From positions 357,073-421,072 of the forward strand of contig NZ_FWEX01000005.1 in NCBI RefSeq assembly GCF_900170025.1: DNA of 64,000 nt, given 5' to 3'. Positions 44,058-51,918 of this stretch are shown here, one piece after another (the stretch's first letter is position 1; the number at the start of each line of letters is the position of its first letter). The translations under genes and the position numbers were made by a program. Source of the stretch: Nitrospira sp. ND1 (lineage in GTDB: Bacteria > Nitrospirota > Nitrospiria > Nitrospirales > Nitrospiraceae). The notes beneath the pieces were generated by a model. The model ran no database searches, was not told the origin of the DNA, and saw only the letters and a program-made list of their open reading frames with translations.

Positions 44058-44408
44058 ATGCAGATCACTGAACGCCGTATCGGGCAGTCCATCATTCTCG
44101 ATCTGACAGGTGAACTCAGCTACGCCAACCGCACCACGTTCAAAGCGGCGGTGGAACGGAGTAAGCGAGCCGGCTGTCGGCATCTCATTTTAAACATGCA
44201 AGGCGTTCGTTTTCTGGATAGTTCGGCTCTCGGTACGTTGGCGCTGTTGGCCCAGAGCTTTCCGGCCACGCAAGGCATGGTCAGCCTGCTGAACCCCCAG
44301 AGCCATGTCAAAGAAATCATCACCCTGGCGAATCTCCACCAGATCCTGCCGGTTTATACTTCGGAACTGGATGCCCTTGCGGGGAGCCGTCTTCCCGCGG
44401 CCGGATAA
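44058..44408 (+). CDS. STAS-domain anti-sigma factor antagonist-like protein 2
   Basis: A 116-residue STAS protein similar in plan to its neighbour: IILDLTGELSYANRTTFKAA and LILNMQGVRFLDSSALGTL, with Ser in LDSSALG. The pair probably arose by duplication and divergence. Two STAS proteins beside one phosphatase suggest parallel or competing partner-switch inputs. Confidence 0.88.
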   Translation: MQITERRIGQSIILDLTGELSYANRTTFKAAVERSKRAGCRHLILNMQGVRFLDSSALGTLALLAQSFPATQGMVSLLNPQSHVKEIITLANLHQILPVYTSELDALAGSRLPAAG

Positions 44409-44431
44409 CACCGGGATCAGGAGCAGCAGAC

Positions 44432-45700
44432 GTGGCTGAGCCAGCCCATCGCATCGTGGATGAACCTCTTGCCGGGAAGGCCGCCAAGCCTGTGCCGGTC
44501 ATCCTCCTCGTCGACGACGATGAGATTACCCGTATCAGTATGGCCGGGCGGCTGAAACGGTTGGGCTATCGGGTCATCGAAGCCGACGATGGAGTCGCCG
44601 GATTGGCCGCCATCCGTGCACAACGTCCCGATCTGGTGATTCTCGATTGGATGATGCCGGGTCTCGACGGCCCCAGCGTCTGCGAGGCGATCCGTGCGGA
44701 CGGGGAGTTACGGTCCAGCCAAGTCGTGCTCATGACCGCCCACGACCAGCCCGAACAAATTGCGGAGGGTCTCTCGCGCGGCGCCGACGATTTTCTCAGC
44801 AAAGCGGCGAGCAAGCAGGAAGTCCTGGCGCGGGTGCAGGCCAGCCTCCGATCCAGTGCGCTGGTCCGCGAAATCGAACGCACGCGCGATGATCTCGATC
44901 GCTCTCATCGGCTGCTGTCCGCGAAGCAAGCCGAACTGGAAAGCGAACTGCAATCGGCCGCGGATTTCGTGCGCGCGCAGCTTCCTCTCCCCGGCATGCC
45001 GGCTCCGGGAGTCAGCATGCAGTGGGCCTACCAACCGTCTCTCGCCTTGGGCGGCGACTTGTTTCAGGTCAGCGCCTGGGGCTCCGAGACGCTCGGGCTC
45101 TATATTCTCGATGCGTCGGGCCACGGTGTGGCGGCCGCCTTGCGTGCCGTCGCACTGATGAGTTTCTTGCGTGAAGACAATCTCGCGAAAGCCGTCGGCA
45201 GTTTCGATCCGGGGGCTATCATCACGGAAGCGAACCGTCGGTTTCCGCTGACCCAGGACGGGGAATATTTCACCCTGTGGGTCGGGCGTCTGCATCTTCC
45301 GTCGCGGACCTTATCGTATGCGGCAGCGGGGCACTGCGGCGCCTTTCTCCATTCCCTAGAAGGTGCCTCGCAATGGTTAACTTCAGCGAGCCTCCCGCTC
45401 GGGTTCGATCCGACCATCGCCTTCGACAGTGCGACCGCACACTTGCAGCCTCGGGATCGTCTGTATCTTCTGAGTGATGGGATCTATGAAGCCCCGTCGC
45501 CGACAGGGGAACTGTGGGGCAGGGACCGTTTGCAGGCCACACTGGAAAGGCACCGTACACACACGTTGGCGCACAGCATCGGAGATACCATGACCACGGC
45601 TCGACAATGGCTGGGGGGCGACATTTTCCCCGACGATGTCGCGCTTCTCGGCGTCGAAGTGCTGGACGGCGGCTCGGCCTCGGCAAAGGAGAAGTCGTAA
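44432..45700 (+). CDS. Response regulator with PP2C (SpoIIE/RsbU) phosphatase domain
   Basis: A 422-residue protein from a GTG. The receiver (about 20-140) has VILLVDDDEITR, VILDWMMPGLDG with the phospho-Asp, and FLSKAAS with the Lys. A coiled coil (about 145-185) leads to a SpoIIE-type PP2C domain (about 195-410) with LGGDLFQVSAWG, DASGHGVAAAL and LLSDGIYEA holding metal-binding Asp residues. Such proteins dephosphorylate STAS antagonists when the receiver is phosphorylated, here probably by CheA or through the Hpt protein. Confidence 0.9.
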   Translation: MAEPAHRIVDEPLAGKAAKPVPVILLVDDDEITRISMAGRLKRLGYRVIEADDGVAGLAAIRAQRPDLVILDWMMPGLDGPSVCEAIRADGELRSSQVVLMTAHDQPEQIAEGLSRGADDFLSKAASKQEVLARVQASLRSSALVREIERTRDDLDRSHRLLSAKQAELESELQSAADFVRAQLPLPGMPAPGVSMQWAYQPSLALGGDLFQVSAWGSETLGLYILDASGHGVAAALRAVALMSFLREDNLAKAVGSFDPGAIITEANRRFPLTQDGEYFTLWVGRLHLPSRTLSYAAAGHCGAFLHSLEGASQWLTSASLPLGFDPTIAFDSATAHLQPRDRLYLLSDGIYEAPSPTGELWGRDRLQATLERHRTHTLAHSIGDTMTTARQWLGGDIFPDDVALLGVEVLDGGSASAKEKS

Positions 45701-46059
45701 TGGAAGCTCAGCCCGTCATGGACCTGGCAGCCGCCATGGAACGGTTCGACGGCGATCAGGACTTATTTCTGACCCTGGCCGAGATGTTTCTCGAGCGTTC
45801 GCCCGCCGCACTCGCGGCAATCCAGACCGCCCTCGCAGATAAGAATCTTCCGATGCTGGCCAAGGAAGCGCACAAATTGAAGGGATCGGCCATGGAGTTC
45901 TGCGCTCGCCCGACCGTGGCCGCTGCGGCGCAGCTTGAAGAATCAGCCCGACAGTCGGCCGTGAGCGAGACGGCGGCGATGGGAGAGCAGGTCCATGCCG
46001 AAGTGCAGCGACTAACGGCCGCCCTGCAGGTGATCATCGAGAAAGGATTTCCTGCGTGA
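45700..46059 (+). CDS. Stand-alone Hpt phosphotransfer protein
   Basis: A 119-residue protein starting at the ATG overlapping the upstream TAA (TAATG). The Hpt motif is AHKLKGSAMEFC, with the His at about residue 54. It could carry phosphate between the CheA kinases and the receivers on either side. The long ORF upstream in this frame is a shadow of the PP2C gene. It overlaps the next gene by four bases. Confidence 0.87.
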   Translation: MEAQPVMDLAAAMERFDGDQDLFLTLAEMFLERSPAALAAIQTALADKNLPMLAKEAHKLKGSAMEFCARPTVAAAAQLEESARQSAVSETAAMGEQVHAEVQRLTAALQVIIEKGFPA

Positions 46060-46955
46060 CACGTCCCGCCGCATCCAGAACGCTGTTGGTCGTGGAGCCC
46101 TGTGCCGAAACGCTGGCCATGGTCCTGGAACAGGCGAAGACTCGAGACCTCTCGATCATGACAGCTCCTGATCCGCATGTGGCCTTGGCGATGATGGACA
46201 TGGCGTCGCCGGATGTGCTCATGACCGACCTGTTTCTTCCTGAGCCGAACGGGATGATGCTGATCCGCGAAGCGCTCAAGCGAAACGCACGGACGGCGGT
46301 CATTGCGACCACCCGGGCTGGGAATGAACAGGCTCTCCTGGAAGCTGTTCGAGCCGGCGCGGGAGATTGTCTGTACAAACCGGCCCGGGCAGAAGAACTC
46401 GGCATGGCCCTGGATCGGGCGCTCCGGAGAATCCCTCAGACCATCGACGATGTCCCGGGCATCGAGCAGTTGGAGTATCGTCTGGTCATCGGAACCGATC
46501 CCGGAGACGTGGAATCCTGCGTGACCTGGCTGATTGAGAGTACGGCTATGGGGCTTCCCGAAACCCAACGGCTGCGCCTTCGCACAACCTTGATCGAGCT
46601 GATTGTCAATGCGGTGGAACATGGCAGCCTTGAAATCTTCTATCGGGAAAAACATGAGGCGTTGAGCACCGATCGCTTTGATGACCTGATCGCTGAACGA
46701 CGCCGCAACCCCCGCTTTGCCCAACGTCGCGTCATCGTCCGAGCGCTGTATGACAAGTTCCACCGCCGCATGCGGTATGCGATCACGGATGAAGGAAACG
46801 GCTTCACCTGGAACCGCTTCCTGACGCGATCGGATCAACCCTGCGACAGTCGCGACGCAAACGGGCGCGGCGTATTCCTCGCCAAGGCCTTCTTTCCCGA
46901 TCTCACCTACAACGAGCGCGGAACCGAGGTCACGTTTTCTGTACCGCTGCCCTAG
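46056..46955 (+). CDS. Receiver fused to RsbW-like HATPase
   Basis: A 299-residue protein from a GTG overlapping the Hpt stop (GTGA). The receiver (1-125) keeps the phospho-Asp in LMTDLFLPEPNG and the Lys in LYKPA, but the usual acidic pair is reduced to VVEPC, so phosphorylation may be weak. Residues about 150-295 are an anti-sigma-type HATPase: LIELIVNAVEHGSLEI (N box), DEGNGF and GRGVFLAKAFF. It would be the kinase or binder of the STAS proteins. It ends the unit. Confidence 0.85.
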   Translation: MTRPAASRTLLVVEPCAETLAMVLEQAKTRDLSIMTAPDPHVALAMMDMASPDVLMTDLFLPEPNGMMLIREALKRNARTAVIATTRAGNEQALLEAVRAGAGDCLYKPARAEELGMALDRALRRIPQTIDDVPGIEQLEYRLVIGTDPGDVESCVTWLIESTAMGLPETQRLRLRTTLIELIVNAVEHGSLEIFYREKHEALSTDRFDDLIAERRRNPRFAQRRVIVRALYDKFHRRMRYAITDEGNGFTWNRFLTRSDQPCDSRDANGRGVFLAKAFFPDLTYNERGTEVTFSVPLP

Positions 46956-47059
46956 GGCGCTCAGTCGCCGGCACCCCGGCTTGACGCGCAACGTAACCAC
47001 AGTTTATCTTCCCGTCGTCGATCTCATTCTCTTGTGACACGCTCACTCGTGAGGCACCC

Positions 47060-47299
47060 ATGACTCGTTGCACGCGCCTGACGCTCTCCCTCGTATTCCT
47101 CTCCCTGTTAGCCGGGTGCAGTACCAGCGAATGGGTGCATCCGAACCGCCCGAAGGATCAATTCACCCAGGATTACAACAAGTGTCAAGCCGACACGCTG
47201 CGCGATCCCAAGCTGCAACAGGGCATTCAGTTGCTCATCATTCAGGCCACCGAGCGCTGCGTCCAGAAACAGGGATGGCGCTTGGTGGAAAAAGAGTAG
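47060..47299 (+). CDS. Small predicted lipoprotein
   Basis: A 79-residue protein with a signal peptide and lipobox LLAGC (Cys20), so it is predicted to be lipid-anchored at the outer face of the membrane. The mature part (about 59 residues) has two further Cys residues (NKCQAD and ERCVQKQGW) that could form a disulfide. This pattern is common in short Gram-negative lipoproteins of unknown role. It stands alone between the chemotaxis unit and wecB. Confidence 0.8.
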   Translation: MTRCTRLTLSLVFLSLLAGCSTSEWVHPNRPKDQFTQDYNKCQADTLRDPKLQQGIQLLIIQATERCVQKQGWRLVEKE

Positions 47300-47684
47300 G
47301 CGAGCGCGTCTGTATCGTTTCCAAGCCGATCGAGCCCCCTCCGGAATGATTCGCTCCACATGCCTGTTCGCCCGGCTGAGCTTCAACGGGTGAACGGTTC
47401 GACTCGCAACACCGCCCCCCGGTATCAATGCCCGCCCGCGCGTGAACAGAGCCGTTTTTGTTGACTGACGGGTCCGGCTCCGCTATGTACATGGTGAGAC
47501 GCCCCTCGCCATAACATTCCGTCGGTTTTACCACGTGCATCCCGGATCAGCCGGGGCCGTGCACCGGTATCGGGCCGTCGCTCAACTCATCGTCGCTTGA
47601 GCATGTACGCAGTGAACCTCATGGCCCTGCCTCGCCGGCGAGGACTGAATCGCAGATTGCACAAACCCAGACAGGATTAGATTT
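47300..47684. other. 385-bp gap between the lipoprotein gene and wecB, with a possible sigma-70-type promoter
   Basis: No convincing gene or RNA is seen. A site TTGACT, 17 bases, TATGTA lies at 47461-47489, with a good -35 and a poor -10, pointing towards wecB about 195 bases downstream. The rest shows no repeat shared with other parts of the window. Confidence 0.35.
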
Positions 47685-48785
47685 ATGAAACGTATCGATC
47701 TCATCGCCGGCGCCCGGCCGAATTTCATGAAAATCGCGCCGATCATCGACGCCTTGAATGCCGCTCGCTCGAACGGCAGCGAGTTGCGCTTCCGCCTCAT
47801 CCATACGGGACAACACTACGATCGAGCCATGTCGGGAAGCTTTTTCGAAGAGCTCGGCATACCGGATCCGGACATCAATCTGGAGGTGGGATCGGGGACG
47901 CAGGCCGAGCAAACGGCCGGTATTATGGTGAACTACGAGCGGGTCCTGACGAAAGAGAAGAGCGACCTTTGTCTGGTCGTCGGGGACGTCACCTCAACCA
48001 TGGCCTGTTCGATCGTGGCGCGCAAAATGGGCATTCCCGTGGCCCATGTGGAAGGCGGTATCCGCTCGAACGACTGGACGATGCCGGAGGAGATCAACCG
48101 CGTGGTGACCGATTCCATTACCAATTGGTTCTTCACGACCAGCGACACCGCCAACGATAATCTACGCCGGGCCGGTATCACGGATGACCGGATTTTCTTC
48201 GTCGGCAACACCATGATCGACACGTTATTAAAGCAGCTCCCGCGTTTGCGTCCGCCGGCCTGTTGGAGTTCGCTCGCGCTGGAACCGAACCGGTACTTCG
48301 TCGTGACCCTGCACCGTCCCGCGAATGTGGATGGCGAGCAGCAATTGCTTGGACTGCTGAAGGCCATTGCAGACGGTACTCACGGGTTGCCGGTGGTCTT
48401 TCCGGTGCACCCGCGTACCGCCAAGAATTTGCGTGAAGCCGGTAAGACGCTTCCTTCCATGCACTATGTCGATCCGCTGGGTTACCTTGAATTCAACTAT
48501 CTCGTCAAACACGCCCGCGGGGTGATTACCGATTCAGGCGGCATCACCGAAGAAACGACCGTGCTCGGCGTGCCCTGCCTGACCTTGCGCGATAACACCG
48601 AACGGCCGGAGACCGTCACGATCGGGACCAACGAGTTGATCGGAACCGATCCGCGCAAACTCCCTCCGGCCCTTGCGCGCGTGATGGCCGGACAGTGGAA
48701 GAAGGGCGCGATTCCGCCGAAATGGGACGGGAAAGCGGCGGAGCGCATCGTGGCACATCTGAAGGACCTACTGGCGGGGCAATAA
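47685..48785 (+). CDS. wecB: UDP-N-acetylglucosamine 2-epimerase (non-hydrolysing)
   Basis: A 366-residue WecB. GARPNFMKIAPI at the start, HTGQHYD, VGDVTSTMA, EGGIRSND and TDSGGITEETT are conserved segments. It interconverts UDP-GlcNAc and UDP-ManNAc in the cytoplasm for surface polysaccharide synthesis. Length is normal. The last 195 bases (48591-48785) are closely matched by fragments at 49514 and 50628. Both fragments share a different last few codons (LLVSE/LLASE instead of LLAGQ), so they come from a related wecB rather than this copy. Confidence 0.93.
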   Translation: MKRIDLIAGARPNFMKIAPIIDALNAARSNGSELRFRLIHTGQHYDRAMSGSFFEELGIPDPDINLEVGSGTQAEQTAGIMVNYERVLTKEKSDLCLVVGDVTSTMACSIVARKMGIPVAHVEGGIRSNDWTMPEEINRVVTDSITNWFFTTSDTANDNLRRAGITDDRIFFVGNTMIDTLLKQLPRLRPPACWSSLALEPNRYFVVTLHRPANVDGEQQLLGLLKAIADGTHGLPVVFPVHPRTAKNLREAGKTLPSMHYVDPLGYLEFNYLVKHARGVITDSGGITEETTVLGVPCLTLRDNTERPETVTIGTNELIGTDPRKLPPALARVMAGQWKKGAIPPKWDGKAAERIVAHLKDLLAGQ

Positions 48786-48854
48786 AAGAGCGGTGACGGT
48801 CGCCACCTGGGCCTGCAACATGACACACGACTCTCCAATAGAATGGAGGACACC

Positions 48855-49082
48855 ATGAAAGAATTGAATCGTATCACCATGGACCCAGCGGTCATGGGGG
48901 GGAAACCTTGTATCCGGGGTATGCGAGTGACCGTCGGGACAATCGTGGGTGTAATGGCGACGGGAAAAGCGATTGAGGAAGTGTTGGCGGCCTATCCCTA
49001 CATCGAACGGGAGGATATTTTGCAAGCATTAACCTACGCAGCCTGGCGTTCAGAGGAAAAAGACCTTCCATTGGTTTCCTGA
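48855..49082 (+). CDS. DUF433 antitoxin-like protein
   Basis: A 75-residue protein from the ATG at 48855, just after GGAGG; an ATG at 48843 overlaps that site. ITMDPAVMGGKPCIRGMRVT and AAYPYIEREDILQALTYAAW are the DUF433 pattern, a small wHTH-like domain usually paired with a DUF5615 or PIN-like toxin. Its stop overlaps the next ATG (TGATG), so the pair is coupled. An inverted repeat CTCCA-N6-TGGAG covers the ribosome site and might be an operator. Confidence 0.88.
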   Translation: MKELNRITMDPAVMGGKPCIRGMRVTVGTIVGVMATGKAIEEVLAAYPYIEREDILQALTYAAWRSEEKDLPLVS

Positions 49083-49447
49083 TGAAGTTTCTTCTCGACA
49101 TGAATCTTACGCCTGACTGGCTACGCGTGTTCACTGCGGCAGGGTGGGACGCCATCCACTGGTCGACCATCGGCGATCATCGCGCGACCGACGAAGTCAT
49201 TATGAAATGGGCCAGAGACAATGCTTATGTAATCGTCACGCATGATCTAGATTTCTCAGCATTGCTCGCCGCAACACGGGCAGTCGGCCCAAGCGTCATA
49301 CAGGTGCGCACACAGAACGTGCTGCCCGACGCGCTTCGAGTCGTGCTCATCAATGCAATCGAGCAATTTCGCCGGGAACTCGAAGAGGGGGCGCTGATCT
49401 CTATTGACCCCCAACGCGCCAGAGCACGAATCTTACCGTTTGACTAG
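49082..49447 (+). CDS. DUF5615 PIN-like toxin
   Basis: A 121-residue protein: MKFLLDMNLTPDW with a catalytic-type Asp, then VIVTHDLDFSALLA. DUF5615 proteins have a PIN-like RNase fold and pair with DUF433 proteins as type II toxin-antitoxin modules by family knowledge. The module sits directly after wecB. The gene seems intact. Confidence 0.87.
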   Translation: MKFLLDMNLTPDWLRVFTAAGWDAIHWSTIGDHRATDEVIMKWARDNAYVIVTHDLDFSALLAATRAVGPSVIQVRTQNVLPDALRVVLINAIEQFRRELEEGALISIDPQRARARILPFD

Positions 49448-49513
49448 CCGGCGAACCGAAGAAATGCACCGCTCGTTCTTGAATGTGGTTCCGAATGATG
49501 CCTGGCTGTTCAT

Positions 49514-49708
49514 GATAACACCGAACGACCGGAGACCGTGACGATCGGGACCGACGAACTGATCGGAACCGATCTGCGCAAACTCCCTCCGGCCCTCGAG
49601 CGCGTGATGGCCGGGCAATGGAAGAAAGGCGCGATTCCTCCCAAATGGGACGGCAACGCGGCAGAGCGCATCGTGGGACATCTGGAAACGCTGCTCGTCT
49701 CTGAATAA
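49514..49708 (+). pseudogene. Displaced wecB 3'-end fragment B
   Basis: 195 bases that align without gaps to the last 195 bases of wecB, including the stop. The frame remains open (DNTERPETVTIG ... LLVSE). The 5' part of the gene is absent. It lies between the DUF433/DUF5615 module and the dispersed repeat. Confidence 0.85.
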
Positions 49709-49726
49709 ACCGGTCGAAGGGACATG

Positions 49727-49904
49727 AGCCCCGATTATTCATGAATGCCGTCGCGAGGCGTTCGAGACCGACGCCCGCCGGGGCTTCTCGTACGCGAGGC
49801 CGACGCAGGCGTACCGACAGTCCGTCGAGGAGGCCGAACGAGAACGTCCCCACCGGGCGAGAGGATCGGACCCCGGAGCAGATACGCATGAAGAGTCCGG
49901 GCTA
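49727..49904 (+). repeat. Palindromic dispersed element, copy 2
   Basis: About 178 bases with inverted ends (AGCCCCGATTATTCATGAAT left; GAGTCCGGGCTA right). The interior is an imperfect palindrome, for example CGCCCGCCGGGGCTTCTCG against CGAGAACGTCCCCACCGGGCG. Same orientation as copy 3 and opposite to copy 1. Confidence 0.8.
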
Positions 49905-49932
49905 AGGCCATGACCTTGTGCTTCTTCTATCG

Positions 49933-49965
49933 TTACGCTAATGTAATGAATAGTTGTTACTGTAA
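49933..49965. promoter_or_regulatory. Putative operator of the AbrB/PIN module
   Basis: Two small palindromes, TTAC-N6-GTAA (49933-49946) and TTACTGTAA (49957-49965), lie just before the ribosome site of the antitoxin gene. Spaced TTAC/GTAA half-sites suit autoregulation by an AbrB-type dimer. Confidence 0.5.
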
Positions 49966-49974
49966 GGAGGCAGA

Positions 49975-50214
49975 ATGTCCACGTCGACGTTGACGAGCAA
50001 AGGCCAAACCACCATACCGATAGAGGTGCGGAAGCAGCTCAATCTCCATCCCGGAGATCGTCTGGAGTTTGTGATCGATGAAGATGGACGTGTCTTGATT
50101 TTGCCCGCGAGTATCGATGCATCGGAACTTGCCGGCATGCTCAAGCGGCCCGCTAAGCCGGTCAGTGTCACTGCGATGAATCAAGCGATTCGCAAGCGCG
50201 GGGCACGGCGATGA
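49975..50214 (+). CDS. AbrB/SpoVT-type antitoxin
   Basis: A 79-residue protein. The swapped-hairpin beta-barrel signature TLTSKGQTTIPIEVRKQL then LHPGDRLEFVIDEDGRVLI is at the N-terminus; the C-terminal tail (MNQAIRKRGARR) would wrap the toxin. TAAGGAGG precedes the ATG. Its stop overlaps the next ATG (ATGA), so the pair is coupled. Confidence 0.9.
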   Translation: MSTSTLTSKGQTTIPIEVRKQLNLHPGDRLEFVIDEDGRVLILPASIDASELAGMLKRPAKPVSVTAMNQAIRKRGARR

Positions 50215-50606
50215 TCGGAATCGATACCAATGTCCTCATCAGACATTTGGTGCAGGACGATCCCGGACAGTCGCGCGCTGCAACCCACATCATTACGAAG
50301 CAATGCACACGTGACGATCCGGGGTTCATCAATCGCATCGTGTTGTGTGAAATGGTCTGGGTGCTGGAAAGCGCGTATGGGTATTCAAAGGCGACCGTTG
50401 TGAGCGTGCTGGACAAACTCTTGCGAACGAGCCAGTTCAAGATAGAGGATCCTCAGTCAACGTGGACGGCCTTTCGTATGTATCAACATGGAAAGGCGGA
50501 CTTTGCGGATTGTTTGTTGGGAGCCACCAATCGGTTAGCCGGCTGCGACTCGACGGTCACCTTCGATCAAGCCGCAAGCAAGTTGGAAGGGTTCCGGGCG
50601 CTGTAG
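50211..50606 (+). CDS. vapC: PIN-domain toxin, VapC-like
   Basis: A 131-residue PIN protein. MIGIDTNVLIRHLVQDDP carries the first acidic residues, CEMVWVLE the second, and ADFADCLLGATNR the third group; together they form the metal site of an RNase. Its stop is three bases before a wecB fragment. The gene seems intact. Confidence 0.9.
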   Translation: MIGIDTNVLIRHLVQDDPGQSRAATHIITKQCTRDDPGFINRIVLCEMVWVLESAYGYSKATVVSVLDKLLRTSQFKIEDPQSTWTAFRMYQHGKADFADCLLGATNRLAGCDSTVTFDQAASKLEGFRAL

Positions 50607-50609
50607 ACC

Positions 50610-50822
50610 CCCTGTCTGACCCTGCATGACAACACAGAACGGCCGGAAACCGTCACGATCAGGACCAACGAGTTGATCGGAACCGATCCGCGAAAAATCC
50701 CTCCGGCCCTTGCGCGCGTGATGACCGGCCAGTGGAAGAAGGGCGCGATTCCGCCGAAATGGGGCGGCAAAGCGGCAGAGCGCATAGTGGGACATCTGAA
50801 AACGCTGCTCGCCTCTGAATAT
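50610..50822 (+). pseudogene. Displaced wecB 3'-end fragment C
   Basis: Matches wecB from 48573 to its end, starting three bases after the vapC stop. The terminal TAA has become TAT, so the frame runs on. It shares the LL.SE ending with fragment B rather than with wecB itself. Confidence 0.82.
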
Positions 50823-50828
50823 GGTACC

Positions 50829-50981
50829 GGGGTATGCGAGTGACCGTCAGGACGATTGTGGGTTTATCGGCGGCGGGAAATGCGATTCAGGAAGTGTTGG
50901 GGGCCTATCCCTCCATCGAATGGTCCAGAGACCATGCCTGTGTAACGGAAAACGAGGGCAAGAGTCTTCCCATCGATCAAC
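50829..50981 (+). pseudogene. DUF433 antitoxin remnant
   Basis: The frame GMRVTVRTIVG ... EVLGAYPSIEW resembles the middle of the intact DUF433 gene at 48855. The 5' third is missing: fragment C joins directly to the equivalent of GMRVT. After PSIEW the sequence changes to WSRDHACV, which resembles WARDNAYV of the DUF5615 toxin, so an internal deletion probably fused the two genes. Confidence 0.7.
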
Positions 50982-51017
50982 ACTCAGCTTGCCCCAATTA
51001 TTCCACTACCGAGCGCT

Positions 51018-51272
51018 TCAGTAATGGAAACGCAGCTGAGCGATCATCAGAGCATCACTCTCGACGCGGTACACCATGCGATGTTCATCGGTTATTCGGC
51101 GCGACCAGAATCCTGAAAGCGCATGCTTCAATGGTTCAGGCTTGCCCATGCCCGCGAATGGCTGACGCTGTGTCTCGCGTATCAGCTTGTTGATTCGCTC
51201 GACCATGCGCCTGTCTTGCTGTAGCCAGTACAGATAATCTTCCCAGGCCTCCTCGGCGAAGATCAGCTTCAC
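51018..51272 (-). CDS. yoeB: YoeB-type mRNA interferase toxin
   Basis: An 84-residue Txe/YoeB toxin: FAEEAWEDYLYWLQQDRRMV, PEPLKHALSGFWSRRI, and the C-terminal end QLRFHY. The Glu, Arg and His of the ribosome-dependent nuclease site appear present. Its start overlaps the antitoxin stop by four bases. It is the third module of the island and the only one on the minus strand. Confidence 0.92.
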   Translation of the reverse strand: MKLIFAEEAWEDYLYWLQQDRRMVERINKLIRETQRQPFAGMGKPEPLKHALSGFWSRRITDEHRMVYRVESDALMIAQLRFHY

Positions 51273-51520
51273 TTGGCCAACTTCCGCTGAACCCCTTTGC
51301 CGGCGTTCAGCTGTGCCGCGGCAGCAAGCAGACGTGTGGCATTGGCGGGGGTGCGCAAGAGATAGGCGGTTTCTTCAAGCGCCTTGTAGTCTTCGAGCGA
51401 GAGCATGACGACGGACTGTTCTCCGTTGCGAGTAATGATCAAGGCTTCATGGTCGTCGCACACGCGGTCCATGGCGCTTGCAAGGTTTGCGCGAACGGCA
51501 GTGTAGGTGATCGCATCCAT
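51269..51520 (-). CDS. yefM: YefM/Phd-family antitoxin
   Basis: An 83-residue antitoxin: TYTAVRANLASAMDRVCDDH and LIITRNGEQSVVMLSLEDY are the DNA-binding Phd/YefM domain; the C-terminal tail is helical and binds the toxin. The upstream region has TGTAC-type palindromes, the known YefM operator core. Confidence 0.92.
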   Translation of the reverse strand: MDAITYTAVRANLASAMDRVCDDHEALIITRNGEQSVVMLSLEDYKALEETAYLLRTPANATRLLAAAAQLNAGKGVQRKLAK

Positions 51521-51535
51521 AGCGGGCTCCTTATC

Positions 51536-51553
51536 TGTACGTCTTACTGTACA
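51536..51553 (-). promoter_or_regulatory. YefM-type operator
   Basis: TGTACG and TGTACA, 12 bases apart from start to start, 16 bases upstream of yefM. YefM-YoeB is known to bind TGTACA palindromes. Confidence 0.6.
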
Positions 51554-51739
51554 GTTGTGGCAGTCGAATGTCTAGCCTTCCGGACAAACTCTCATTCTGA
51601 CATCGCGAAACTGACCCTGTGCCCGAGTCTGGGTATGACGAACACGGCACACATCAGCCCTGTGATCGTCGGCTAATCGGAATAGAGGATGCGTGGTCGC
51701 GCGGAGACGGGAAACGAAGCGATCGCCGGGGAAAACTCC

Positions 51740-51918
51740 TAGCCCGGATTATTCATGAATGCCGTCGCGAGGTCTGCGAGGCCGAAGCCCGCCGTGACTT
51801 CTCGCAAGCGAGGCCGACGAAGGCGGACTCGCAGTCCGTCGAGAAGGCCGAACGAGAACAACCCTGCCGGGCGAGAGGATCGGACGACTGAGCAGGCATT
51901 CATGAATAGTCCAGGCTA
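51740..51918 (+). repeat. Palindromic dispersed element, copy 3
   Basis: About 179 bases, with TAGCCCGGATTATTCATGAA at the left end and its inverse at the right end (TTCATGAATAGTCCAGGCTA). Strongly similar to copy 2. Its right end contains the TAG stop of the minus-strand heparinase-like gene. The 185 bases between the YefM operator and this element hold nothing recognisable. Confidence 0.8.

Noticed and set aside
49916-49944. A sigma-70-like promoter TTGTGC-N17-TAATGT before the AbrB gene
   Set aside because: Only about half of the positions match the consensus, so I list the palindromes as an operator and not this site as a promoter.
50834-51193. A 119-codon ORF from the DUF433 remnant running into yoeB
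   Set aside because: Only the first 50 codons or so resemble DUF433 or its toxin partner; the rest is antisense to yoeB, so it is annotated as a remnant.
51619-51891. A 90-codon ORF downstream of yefM
   Set aside because: It runs into repeat copy 3 and has no ribosome site or recognisable domain.
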